DNA of 64,000 nucleotides from Nicotiana tabacum (Eukaryota > Streptophyta > Magnoliopsida > Solanales > Solanaceae): NCBI RefSeq assembly GCF_000715075.1, contig NC_134103.1, positions 55,482,730 through 55,546,729 on the forward strand, in the 5' to 3' direction. A model generated the notes under the pieces. It was not told the DNA's origin, searched no databases, and saw nothing but the letters and a program-made list of their open reading frames with translations. This document shows positions 12,275 through 23,334 of the stretch, one piece after another (position 1 is the first letter of the stretch; the number at the start of each line of letters is the position of its first letter). The translations under genes were made by a program, and so were the position numbers.

Positions 12275-14635
12275 TCAGATTAATAAGTCATGGAGTTCTT
12301 TTGCTCGAAAAGAACCATTACCAAATTCTGAGCTGGTTAGTGATATTCTTCCTCCAAACATACATTATACAAATCCAATTGCATTGATTCCAGGTCTAAT
12401 AACCTCGTCTCACCTAGTACAAATTGCTTGACCAACAAGCCACATCAAATACCATTAAGAACCTTACACGATGCGATCCGTGCGCCAACAAGCAACTGCT
12501 CAAGTATGATCAATAATGGAAAAAGAACCCAAATATCATAACTGTCCAGCCAGCTTAATGAATAAAACAACCAAACAAATGCAATGAATCTATCTCACAA
12601 AGGAGAAGCAAAACACGTAAGAAAAGTACAAGGATTCGTACCCTACATCTCACCGTTGTGGTATCCAACCCGATCCGCACATGATATCATTGCAGCGTGC
12701 AACCTGATCCAAATATCATACCCATGGCGGCGTGCCATCCGATCCACACAAAATAATCTGCATGAAAATACCTATCGATCAAAAATGCTCACACTCACTA
12801 GACACACGTACATCAACAACAAGCACGCCAAGTGCATAAACATAACCCTGGGAAGATGGATAACATAATGCGCTTCGAAAAAGGCGAAGCATGACTAAGG
12901 TTCAATAAACAATTCAACATCTTGAGAGCCATCTTACTCACATCTCACCACAAAGCCTACATAGGACCACAACATGCGTGCGGACAACCAAATCCCCTAA
13001 TAAACCACATAGAATAAAAGATTAATGCCTGAAATAAATGATGACAGGAATAACATCTGCCATGCTCGAAGACTCATCCATAGATAAATGGTGCGCTGAA
13101 TAGACAAATCCAATATGGTATAGAATATTCATTCACATTTGGCCAACCAATGGATCTCTAAACTGATTTCGTCATCTCAAAATAGGTAAATAGCCTTCAA
13201 AAGATCCACAATGACACCATCTGTGACACATACAACTAGTTGTTAAATCCTGAACACACTTCCACAGACTGCAATTAGAGGAATAGTCTGCCTCTAAGAG
13301 AATCCAATATCTATACCGATCTCTAGCTCTCTCACTTAAATGACTGACATGTGGCACATCATAACCATCCCATGGGGGATACTCGCAAAACCTTATGCAC
13401 CAAGTAGCACAACCTAAACATCAATAGCCACCAACCATGCAATATCTGTAGTACAAGCCAAGAATCCGCAAACCAATACATAATATATCTTCCACAAAAC
13501 TCATCCTTCTTAGGCAATACAAAATAGTACTAGCATTCTCTCAAATATCTAAAATCTCTCCCGATTCCTCGAACTCATGACATTCCTGTCCAAACTGAAC
13601 CACAATCGTGACCCTTCTATCCCATAAATTCAGAATCGCAAGTAGAATAAGCATTCCACTAGTTAGAAACCTTTCACTTAACTCATCTCGGGAGAAAAAT
13701 TGCAACACACAACCAATCTCAAGTCATGGTCGAAACCTTCCTAAGTCTTTAAGACCCATCTGAACGTAATCAAAGCCATCAGAATTGAATCCCTCTAAAT
13801 CAACCAAATCACGGAGACTGCCAAGCCCGCAAGTATTGCGACGAACACCTGTATGGCCTTATCATACCGAAGGAACCGATCATTTCACGCGTCATGCCGA
13901 TCCAAGCCACTGCTAAACTGATCCTACTTCTTCAGATTTCATCTTGACTTGCCTTGAAAATAACACCTCTCTTTTCTAGCACACAGTGGATCTCTATCAG
14001 CACTCACCCCGAGTGACCCAAATTATAAGACCATATCGCTTTAATACCCACAAGCCATTTTATACCCTCTCATGCTCTCAATAGTACTTCCAACCGATAT
14101 ACTCATTCCATAGAGACATTCTGTGAGCCCGAAGTTGTTTCTTCTATCTCTCTAATACTACTTCGCAGACCAGATAATGATATAGAAATACTCCAAGTCT
14201 TTTTCTCAATCTACTGAAAAACTCTATCCTTAGCTACGCAACGAACCCGAAAATCCTTAGGCATTACACCTTAAATCTTGAACACACCAGAACCATCCTT
14301 GAGAGTCGCCCACTCTAGCCTAGTCCCAAATACATAGCCAAATGACTAGTGATCCATTAGCACGTGAATACTCCAAAAGAAGTAAGTGAATGAATCCTTT
14401 CCCTTGCATATCATATCCATAAATGAATATCAAATCTGAGTCGTCCTACAACCTCTATAAATTGATGAGGTGAGATGTAACACACATCTATTAAATTCCT
14501 TGCTCGAGTTACCCTTGATGTCCTCCTCCTCAAATCATAACTAATCCATCAACGTATCAAAATCCAGCAACTACAAAAACACATGACCAGGTGACCCAAT
14601 CATCGATGGTAGGCTCCCCCTAATTAAAGGAATCT
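12275..14635 (-). repeat. Non-coding interior of family E, right copy
   Basis: Homologous to 3571-4524 plus 6788-8270 in the same order and orientation. It adjoins the LTR start at 12274, which is the position of a 3' LTR for this copy. In minus-strand order the array is therefore interior, LTR, PBS, interior. Near the LTR is a hairpin, GTTCTTTT/AAAAGAAC (12295-12315). Homology stops near 14635, where Tat-like sequence begins. No coding domain was found. Confidence 0.62.
12655..12745 (-). other. Three stem-loop + C(C/T)GATCC modules in the family E interior
   Basis: GTTG/CAAC (12655-12669) then CCGATCC; TTGC/GCAA (12690-12702) then CCTGATCC; ATGGC/GCCAT with loop GGCGT (12724-12738) then CCGATCC. 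Three different stem sequences keep pairing while the flanking motif stays constant. Confidence 0.6.
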
Positions 14636-14639
14636 GGAC

Positions 14640-15900
14640 TATTTTTTGTTGATTGTGAGTTGCCTTGCTTAGAAAGTAGAGGGCACCATCACTGCTTGAG
14701 GTGGAATTTTTGGTCTTGACATGCATTGATCCCATCAAGTTACAAATTTTAGATCAACATGCATAATTGTTTTCATGTAGATGAAGAACTAGATGTCAAC
14801 TCGTGGTGTAAGACATCCAGCAGTTTCTCGAGAGTAACTAATGAAGGCCAACAACAATCAGAAGTGGACGCCGAGGAAACTGGCAAATCATTTATTTCTC
14901 AATAAGAAAATTCTAGTATAGGAGAACTCCAGATTTGGGATTGTTAAGATGTGTAGATGCCACAAAGGCAACGAGGTTTTTGGAAGACATATACGCAGGA
15001 ACTTGTGAACCTCACACAAATAGGTCTACTCTAGACAAGAAAATTATGAGAGTAGGATATTTTTAGATGACTATGAAAGGAGATAGCATTCGCTATGTGA
15101 AGAAATGTCATCAATGTGAAGTCCGTGGAGATTTTATTTGAGTTCCGCCAAATGAGCCCAATGTGATAGGTTCCCTTTGGTCGTTTGTCTCTTGGGGCAT
15201 GGATGCGATTGGACCCATAGAACCCACCGCATTGAATGGGCATCGTTTCATCTAGGTAGCCATCTACTACTTCACCAAGTGGGTCGAAACTTCAACATAC
15301 AAGGCAATCACGAAGAAGGTGGTGGCAGATTTTGTTTGCAATAATATAGTTTGTCAATTCAAGATTCCAGAGTCAATTGTAACGGACAATACAACTAATC
15401 TCAATAGTGATCTTATGAGAGAGACTTGTGAAAGGTTCAGAATCGTCCATCAAAACTCCGCATATTACAGACCATAGATGAATGGAGCAGTTGATGTTTG
15501 AGTATTATATGTCTTATTCAAGAAGTCTATCTGGACGACGTAGAATGGCTACAAAGCAGACAGAAATAGTTGATGTTCATTGATAAGAAAAGTATGGACG
15601 TAGTCTGTCATGGTTATCCTTATTACAATAGAATGATCAAGGCATTCAACAAGAAACTAAGACCTATGCAGTTCACACTGGGCAGTTGGTGCTGAAGAGG
15701 ATATTTCTTCACGAGGATGAAGCTAAAGGAAAATTCGTGCCAAATTGGCAAGGTTTGAATGTGGTTCACTGGGTGCTTTCAGGAGGAGCATTGATCTTAG
15801 CAGAAATGAACGGCAAAGTAAGCATGACGCCCGTCAATTCGGACGTGATCAAGAAGTGATGTATTTGAAGACAGTCAAGTTAGGTCCTTTTTTTGCATTC
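14640..15900 (+). pseudogene. Integrase region of a Tat-like Ty3/gypsy element, decayed
   Basis: The plus strand encodes, through stops and frameshifts, a Tat-clade integrase. Visible in order are the zinc-domain neighbourhood (KCHQCEVRGDFI), WGMDAIGPIEP with the first catalytic Asp, FTKWVETSTYKAITKKVVADFV, PESIVTDNTTNLNSDLM with the second Asp, and YYRP followed by MNGAV. The segment with the catalytic Glu is then lost: sequence jumps to the C-terminal tail (GGALILAEMNGK, PVNSDVIKKYMYLK). Reverse transcriptase and everything upstream are absent; the left end meets family E interior. The downstream 3' region has the repeats typical of Tat elements and appears to resume at 63080. Confidence 0.8.
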
Positions 15901-15939
15901 TTATGTAAGCAAAACTATGCTCAACCTGAATTCCCTTGG

Positions 15940-16345
15940 TGGGATACGTAGGCAACTCACATAGGGACCGCTCGCACTTGTAATAAAAAATCAAAAATAT
16001 TTTCTCCATGTAATCAGAACTATGTCATGGCATGATTTTTGTTTGAACGATACGTAGGCAATCCACATTGGATTCGATCCTTTTTATTGTAATCGAACTA
16101 TGTTTTTGACCTGATTCCGTTTGGCCTAATTCCATTTGGATACATAGGCAGTCTGAGTTATACTCGGATATTTCATTCTTATCTTTTCACCTCTTTTTCT
16201 CCTATTGTAATTGAACTAGATTTGGACCTGATTCCATTTGGATACGTGGGTAGCCCGAGTCAGGCTCGGTCACTTCAATTTTTTTCTTTTTTGTACCCTC
16301 GAACTATATTCAAACCTGATTCCCTTTGGAATATGTAGGCAACCT
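15940..16345 (+). repeat. Five spaced copies of GATACGTAGGCA in the Tat-like 3' region
   Basis: GGGATACGTAGGCAACTCA, CGATACGTAGGCAATCCAC, GGATACATAGGCAGTCTGAG, GGATACGTGGGTAGCCCGAG and GAATATGTAGGCAACCTGAA, spaced about 85-110 bp, each preceded by a diverged TTCCNTTTGG-like segment. A further copy lies near 63207. Confidence 0.7.
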
Positions 16346-17005
16346 GAAAAGTTTAGTCATACCCTTGGAAAACTTTTTATTTGTCATATATTTTGAGATT
16401 AGGGAGTGATCTCGACATCAAAGTGACTATGTCATCTGGGCAGAAGAAGGCATTATCAGCAAGACAGGCTATACGAAGATTGTTTTTTGAATACAGTCGT
16501 CAAAATGAAGATGTTCTATGGGTTTTTAAATATATCATAATCCAAAACAATGAATTTTGATCGTGTAAAAAAAAATACACATATGACTTTTAAAACCATA
16601 TTTTCAAAATATTTTGCCTACTTTTTCTATCCGCCAAGTATTGTAGCAGGAATCACTGCAGCCATTGGAAGTATGGAGTATTCAAGCAATAAGGCCAACT
16701 TCATAATCAACACAAATCAATACCCCCTCCCAAACTAAGTCTTTAAGCGAAGGAATGGCTGGAGTCAAAAATTGTTAACATTGAGTGAAGCTTGCAGTCA
16801 TGATCAAATACGTCACCAGATTCACCGCGACCTCAAGAGCTTTTGACTTTTCTCTACTTGATTCCATTACTACGCTTATATTAACCTTAAACCTTTAAAT
16901 GTTAACTCTTAATTAAGTAGGTACTTCTGAAATCAGAATGAAAGCCGGCCAGAGAGAGCGATGACTCTCTCAACACGAGTCAAATAATTTTGTTCCTTTC
17001 AATAA

Positions 17006-17214
17006 CTCCGCCAATCGAATTCTGGTGTACAGTTACACCGTTCGCTCCACCAATCGGAGTCTAGTATACAGTTTCACCACCCGCTCTGCCAATCGTAATT
17101 TGTTTTATAGTAGCACCTTCCACTCCGCCAATCGAAGTCTATTGTACAGCTGTACCTTCCACTCCGCCAATTGGAGTCTATTGTACAGTTGCACCATCCG
17201 ATTCGCCAATTAGA
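17006..17214 (+). repeat. 39-bp tandem repeat, about 5.4 copies
   Basis: CTCCGCCAATCG-type starts fall at 17006, 17045, 17084, 17123, 17162 and 17201, an exact 39-base period. Because 39 is a multiple of 3, one frame stays open through the array and encodes 13-residue repeats (RSxNRSLVYSxTx). That frame is a by-product, not evidence of a gene. A more diverged copy appears near 17290. Confidence 0.85.
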
Positions 17215-17489
17215 GATTTCAATTAAGATCATCGTGAAAATTTGCTATTGACTCTACTATTCAAAGACAGTTGTTCAGTTATGCCATTTGCTTCGCCAAT
17301 CTAAAGTCGCAATTTAGCTATGTCAATCGATGACCTCAAACTCAAATAAAATCCATGCCGACAGTCGGGAGTTATCTTTGGCATGCTTTCTTTTATCCTT
17401 TGCTCTATTTATAATCTTATTTCATTAACATATTTACTTTATACCGCACAGATAAATTAGCACTTTCACTTTTTTTAAATTCAAATATT

Positions 17490-17690
17490 CTGCAACTCGG
17501 GGACTACAAACTTAAACACTCAGCAACCCAGAGACTTTAAATTCAAACACTCCGCAACCTAGAGAATTCCAACTCCAACACTCGGAGACTTCAAACACAA
17601 ACACCCCATACCCTAGAAAATCCTCAATAACACTCTGCAGCCCGGAGACTTCAAACTCAAACATCCCACAACCTAGAGAATTACAACCCT
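17490..17690 (+). repeat. Degenerate tandem repeat (period about 30 bp)
   Basis: Repeated phrases CCCGGAGACTTCAAACTCAAACA and CAACCTAGAGAATT alternate six or seven times with small length changes. Confidence 0.65.
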
Positions 17691-18124
17691 AAACAAAGGC
17701 CCGCCAACAGCCAAGCATTTTCTCTAACATACTTTATTTCATTCTTTATACATTATGCTCTAACATAGTCATACCCCACTATATGGGTATATTTGCATCT
17801 CTACATTCGTAGGTCAAACACTACAACGTGAAACTATCCCTAAGCTGCAAACTGGACAAAGTGCTAATAAAGGACATCAAAATCATAAGCAACTCAAAGA
17901 TCCGATCTTTAACTCTGCTCGGCCAACAAAATCTACAAGTCATTTTAGTTTCAATTAACTCCAATTCAAATAGTCGTTCCGTAAATATCATAATATTTCC
18001 GCATTTTGGTGTCTTCTTAACACGAAGCTAAAGAAATTCCGGCCAACTCTTGACGCAATTCAAGAATCACGCCAGAAGCATCTAAAGGAGTCTTATTTAT
18101 GGACGTGTTGTGCACCACATTTAT

Positions 18125-18911
18125 TTTCATGCCCCAACCTCGAAAAATACGACCGACGCTCAACCGAGATAACCCGGTCAAGAAAGCCTACTAGATGCTT
18201 CCTACCAGACCTTACCCATGAATAGAGTGAAGATGTATTCCATTAATTAGACAATGAGAAGGTTATATAAACAATCCAAATTTCATTACCATTAGAACTT
18301 CATTCAACATTTACCAAAATATTATGTTACACATTCATAGTTTAGAAGTGGAAACATGTGATACCAATCCAACATTTCTAGTTTGACTTTCCAAACACCA
18401 CTCTACAATCCACACAATATCTACGGAGCCTCTAATGGATACAAAAGAGTACTATGATAGTGTGGGTAATAAGGCCCCGGCTATACCTCAAAGCATCATA
18501 CATAAAGAGCAAAAGATACAAGACCTCGATAGGAAGTGAGGCTCACCAAGTCAATTGAGGAGAGGGTGTACTGCTATCACTGATCAATGGCGCCTGTTGT
18601 GGAACCACCTGCATCCATTAAAGATGCAGTGCCCCCGAAAAAGGGATGTTAGTACATATAGAATATTACTAGTATGTAAGACTAAACACCCTCTCTCTAG
18701 AACGAGTAACAGTAAAATGAGAAAGAAACATGGAATCAATGAGGGCCTCAAACAACATTAAAGTTTCAAGTTAAGAGATTCAAGTAAATTTTAATATTTT
18801 TAAGTTGGGAGATCTTTAGTACCGATACACCACCGTTCATTTAGCACGGAGTCCGATCTCAGCCCGATCGGCTAAGCCATCTCAACCTGAGACATCCACT
18901 CACAACACCAC
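18125..18911 (-). repeat. LTR of family B (copy B1), 3'-terminal part
   Basis: Matches 39886-40680 and 37760-37000 (reverse complement): CAACCGAGATAACCCGGTCA, a CTGCATC/GATGCAG hairpin (18609-18629) and GCCCGATCGGCTAAG. Its left end aligns with the family B LTR terminus (TGTCACGCCCC, here TTTCATGCCCC). The Athila-like LTR begins at 18912, interrupting it. The other end of the same LTR is probably 62147-63079. Confidence 0.75.
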
Positions 18912-20402
18912 TGATGTTTGGCTATAATTCCATATTTTTAGTGCATTACTTACCTTACATTTTGGTGCTGTAATGCTAAACTATACTATATTTGTACTTA
19001 ATTGAATCTATTTTATGTGTAGGTACATTGAAGACGAATTTGGGAGCAAAGTAGAGATTTTATGTGTATTTTATACACTACAAGAATGAAGTATGATTAT
19101 TTAATTAGTAGGTATTTAATTACAAAGGAAGACAAAAGTGTAACCAATGCAAAAGAAGACAAAAACAAAACAAGGCAAGGATTTTGGAAAGGAAAACAAA
19201 AAGAAACGTGAAATGCAAAAGTTAAGTTAATCAACAGAAAGTTGAAACAAATCAGCAAAGAAGCAGCAGGCGTAGCGAGATGCAATTCTCACGATAGAGC
19301 ATGCGACGCAAGCTTTCTAGCTCGTGTTTGACAGTGCGACGCGAGGCCTAAACCGAGAAGGAGCTCGCTACAAAGCTTGCAAGGCACAGTGTATAGCGAG
19401 ACGAGGCGTGCGTTTTTCCTCGCGAGGCGAGGCCCGTGGCGAGCGTGTTACTTATTTTTAAAGCCTATTTCATATCCTATTTGGTTTTGAACTTGGTTAT
19501 TTTGTTTAGGTCTCTTCCCTACACATACAAATAGTCATTAAACACCATTTTTGGAGGAGTTTTACGACCGGAGGCAAGAACAACATGTGGACAACTTTTG
19601 GAGGAGAAAATCATAGAGTTTTTCATCCCTTTATCTTTTTCTTGTAATTTATTTATGCAAAATACTTGGAAAATTGTTACCACGAACATGAGTGGATAAA
19701 ACCCATAGTTCTGGGGTTGTGATTTATCCATGAATATTATTATTTTACGGTGACTTAACCTTTATTACAATTCACTAATATATGGTTGTTTCTTCAATTC
19801 TGTGATTAATTACTTAATTGGCTGGCCAGCAGTTAGGTTCTATTTACTATCGATGATATGCTTGGGAAAGCCATGTTTAGATTAGAGAAGAATTGAACAA
19901 AGCATGATCTTAACTCTTAGGGGGGCAAATTTGTGGTTAGGATAGGAATATACCTAGTCACCGTGCTTAATTAAATATCATAATATTAATGCATTCTTGA
20001 TAGATTGATTTCTTAGGAATATAGGCGTTAATCTATTTTGAATAGGCGAGTAGTACTTCAGGTGAAGGCTATGAGAGCAATTGTTCGATTAATTAGCAAC
20101 CATGAGTGAATTGTATGAAAGGGGGAGTTAACTAGAACACAATGGAATTGGTGAATCGATCAGAGCCCTGGAATATTTGTCTCTACTGAATACACCATAA
20201 TTATTTTGCTACTTGATAATTTAGTTACTACTTAGAATTATAGTTTAGTATAATCACATTCTTGAACTCGATTTTGGCTTGACTGGATAACAATCTTGGT
20301 GATTTTAGTGGGTAGTTGATACAAGTCTCTATGGGTTCGATACTCGACTTATCATTTTATTACTTGTACGATCACATATACTTGCGTGTGTGTTTGGGAG
20401 CA
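18912..20402 (+). repeat. 5' LTR of Athila-like element F
   Basis: Starts TGATGTTTGG and ends TTGGGAGCA. It is followed nine bases later by a tRNA-Asp-type PBS, then the start of an Athila-type gag. Length 1491 bp, in the range of Athila LTRs. It contains a CpG-rich block with GCGAGACGAGGCG-like words at 19260-19445. No matching 3' LTR survives in the window. Confidence 0.78.
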
Positions 20403-20411
20403 ATAAGTTTT

Positions 20412-20430
20412 TGGTGTCGTTGCCAGGGAC
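20412..20430 (+). other. Primer-binding site of element F (tRNA-Asp type)
   Basis: TGGTGTCGTTGCCAGGGAC differs at three bases from the complement of plant tRNA-Asp (TGGCGCCGTTGCCGGGGA), the primer used by Athila-type elements. At least two of the changes are C-to-T or G-to-A. Confidence 0.75.
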
Positions 20431-20618
20431 TTGAATATCGACTACTTTCTAGTTTTTGCTTTAATTGTTTATTTCGTCAAGTCTAACGTTACTTGATTAT
20501 TGCTCTTATCTCATGAACTTTGATTGAATGCGTAGGGTCAGAAGCCAGGACAGACTTCAAGGCTTTGACCCCAAACCTGAGAGAAGATGCCCAGGGTTTT
20601 CTGGAGGAGTGTCACCAT
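20431..20618 (+). pseudogene. Leader and gag N-terminus of element F
   Basis: Non-coding leader followed near 20535 by a frame reading RLQGFDPKPERR, like the FDPEIERT motif at the N-terminus of Athila gag proteins. It is cut at 20618 by insertion of element A. Athila gag sequence continues after element A at 30933. Confidence 0.55.
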
Positions 20619-21192
20619 TGTTACACCCTATATTTTCGTATGTAAAAATGCGTCGTAAGCAAACTAATGTAGGACAAAAAAAATGAGATAATATTTAAAA
20701 GTATATAAAGTAAGTTAATCATGTTACCTCTGAGGTTACAAATATTGAAGATCATGAACAACAAGTACAAAGAGGGTTGGACAGTTCAGAAGCTAAAGCA
20801 ATTAAATAAAACAATGTTTCATCGAAAGTCGACAAGTTGGGAATGTTATAACATGTACCTTTGGGGTGAGACTAGGGTGATTAACATGATAAAGAGATTA
20901 TGTTATGATTTATATTAGTCGTATTACATCCGTGTGTTATGTTTTTAAGTCAAGCGAGTTGTGGAACAAAAGTCGATGAAAGTCATCACAAGTTACATTC
21001 ATAAGTTTTACTGAAACTTTGGGTCAAATGTAACTGCAATTTTCTCCCAATATACTTAGAGTTATGGTGTGTTCCACCCATAAAATTAAAGATCTATGAG
21101 TCTATTTTCCAACGCATTAAACCATTTGTCAATACGACATCGGAGTAGAGAGATATGTGCATTTTTGCGATACTGCGCAAGTTGCTAGGTGA

Positions 21193-21215
21193 CAAGTAGG
21201 TGTGTCACCTACTTG
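21193..21215 (+). other. 10-bp perfect hairpin in the LTR A upstream region
   Basis: CAAGTAGGTG, loop TGT, CACCTACTTG. An alternative 8-bp pairing (AGGTGACA/TGTCACCT) overlaps it. It sits about 75 bases upstream of the TATATTA box, and the 3' LTR keeps it unchanged (28977-28999). Confidence 0.7.
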
Positions 21216-22634
21216 CTTAAATGAAAGCCCAAAAATGGGCCATTTCGGGTCGTCCAAAGAGGCCTTTTAAGGGCCTATTTTCTTCATATATTAGACTTAA
21301 AATAGAGCATAATAACCAGACATAAGCTCTGCAAAGAATCCTCCCAAAAATTTCCCACAAACCCTAATTGATTTTCTCTCCCTTTCAAGTTCCAATTGGA
21401 GGTAAAACTTAGAGTTTGAAGAACCAAGATAGGAGCTGAGTTATCCAACAAATAAGGTGAGTTTACTGCTATCTTTCATCCATTTTTTTATTCTGTAAAT
21501 TCATGGTAAGTCGTTCTATACTTGTAAGAACTCACGGGATGGTGATCGGAAGCCGTGAGTTCGAGTTATTCACTTGTAGCGGACTGTTTTGTGGACTGTT
21601 TTGTGTTGCTGTTGGGCTGCGTGTTTTATTACTATTTTGTGGAGTTTTGGAGGAGGAAGGGGGTTTATAAACACCATATAAATGTAGGGTGGTTGGCTGG
21701 TCGTTCGTCATAACATTTTTGGGTCGTTTGACACTACTACGGTGGTCGTTTTGTGTACGAAGAGATTGGGGTGTGTTGGGCTGTTTTGTAGTATTTGATG
21801 GTGTATATAGGGCTGGAAAATGATGTATATATGTTGTTATTGTTCTGTCCTTGTATTGTTGGTGTTATCTTGAAGTTGGAGGAAGGGCATATTATAGGGG
21901 AGATGCTGCCCATTTTAATACAAAATAGGTTTGTCGTTCGTTGTGCGATAGTTGTACCTTTCGTAACTTAACGATAGTATTATTATCATTCTTGTAGATT
22001 AAGGTGCGAAGAGGTGAGTTCAACTTGGTGATTGAAAAGATTGTGATAAGGTATGTTAAGGCTAAGCCTTCCTTCATTTTGGCATGATCTCGTAGCTACA
22101 TGTGTTAGTAATGAGACAAAAAGAGAAGTTCATATTCATGAATTTATTCACACTATTCTAGTCTCATAAGTTACAATATTATTCCTTATCGAGACTCTAT
22201 ATTCAATTTTAGTATTGTCTTCTTCCAGTCAAGAGAGCAGCAAGCCTATATATACAGTATTACAGTATTTTCATTACCATCGAGCTATAATCGATGGGCA
22301 GGCCCCTATTGGGCAACCTCTGATCAGATGGAAAGTTATATACCGAGCCTACTGTGGCCGAGCGCCTATGAGCGAGCCCAGCATGGTCGAGATACATAGC
22401 CTAGTATGGCCGAGCGCCTATAAGCGAGCCTACTATGGCAGAGTAGTTATATATACCGAGCCTTATAAGGCCGTACAATTATTTTACTTACTATATTGAA
22501 GGAGTTGAGTCAGTATCAGCAGGTAAGTATATCTCCAGATCATCTTTGACTCCCAGTTAATTTCAGTTACCATATTATCAGTTCAGTTTCAGATTTCAGT
22601 TATTTTATTGCCTTACATACTCGGTACATTATTT

Positions 22635-22679
22635 CGTACTGACGTCCCTTTTTTGGGGCGCTGCATTTCATGCGTGCAG
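22635..22679 (+). other. CGTACTGACG box and CTGCAT/GTGCAG hairpin (LTR A)
   Basis: CGTACTGACG, then a CCC-T-GGG mini-stem, then CTGCAT (22661-22666), loop TTCATGC, GTGCAG (22674-22679). The same arrangement occurs in family B (37236-37284) and in a simpler form in family C (43820-43836), with the closing pair changed compatibly. Confidence 0.65.
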
Positions 22680-23151
22680 GTTCAGACAGACAGACGGGTA
22701 GACCTCCTCAGTAGGTGTTTTCCGAGTTCCGCCTGATCGGTAAGCTCCACGTCTTTCGGAGTTGCCAGGACTAGAGTTTTGTGTACATCTTATGTATATC
22801 TGTATATATGTTATGGGTAGGTCGGGGCCCTATTCCGATCACAGTACATCTATCAGTAGAGGCTTGTAGGCATATCCTGTTGGTTAGTGCATTATGTTGG
22901 GTTTGTATAAATTGGTGGTTTGTCAGCTGTAGTAGCTATGACGGCCTTGTCGGCCTAGCTTTATATTGATATTTAGTTAGTCCTAGTTTCCATTCAGTTT
23001 TATATTTTGCTTCGCAAATTGTCTTGCAAGGTGGCCCCATGGCCAAAGTATGACATTATGTGTTCAGAGTCCCTTAGTCGCAATTTGGTACGCCAGGTTA
23101 GGTGAGGCACGGGGTGCTTGTCTCGCTCCTAGGTTCGGGGCGTGACAAACT

Positions 23152-23163
23152 TGGTATCAGAGC
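23152..23163 (+). other. Primer-binding site of element A
   Basis: TGGTATCAGAGC, an exact match to the initiator-tRNA-Met complement used by most Ty3/gypsy elements, four bases after the LTR. Confidence 0.95.
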
Positions 23164-23334
23164 AGTTCTGTCCTAGGGAGTCTACAAGCCGTGTCTAGTA
23201 GGGTCTTGTTTATAGATGTGTTGTGCACCACATTATATAAGCAAGGAACTACAGGGCATTTAGGAGTTGGTTACACTTCTTTGAAATCTAAATCGTGCTA
23301 TAGAACTGAGTTATAGGAAATTTGAATTAAACTT

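Larger units (their letters stand above)
15901..18124 (+). repeat. Long non-coding 3' region of the Tat-like element
   Basis: About 2.2 kb downstream of pol with three tandem arrays (15940-16345, 17006-17214, 17490-17690) and no coding domain. It ends at TTTAT (18120-18124), where family B LTR sequence starts. The sequence after 63079 begins TCTATAATTAAAGGG and carries the same GGATATGTAGGCAG motif, so I read 18124 and 63080 as formerly adjacent. Confidence 0.65.
20619..23147 (+). repeat. 5' LTR of element A
   Basis: TGTTACACCC to GGGGCGTGACA, with imperfect terminal inverted repeats. Notable sites: a 10-bp hairpin (21193-21215), a TATATTA box (21287), an AAG/GTGAGT donor (21457) and a CAG/GTAAGTAT donor (22523), pyrimidine-rich acceptors ending at 21997 and 22228, the GAGCGCCTATGAGCGAGCC array (22340-22470), and the CGTACTGACG box (22635-22644) with its hairpin (22661-22679). 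Confidence 0.95.

Noticed and set aside
17025..17213. Plus-strand frame with 13-residue repeats
   Set aside because: Produced by the 39-bp tandem repeat; no start context, no homologue, no conservation pressure visible.
17006..17690. Regular repeats that might suggest a CRISPR array
   Set aside because: Units are contiguous, with no unique spacers, in a plant retroelement.
18100..18124. GTGTTGTGCACCACAT resembling the leader of element A (23217-23232)
   Set aside because: I first read it as a stray leader fragment; it fits better as part of the Tat-like 3' region continuing at 63080.
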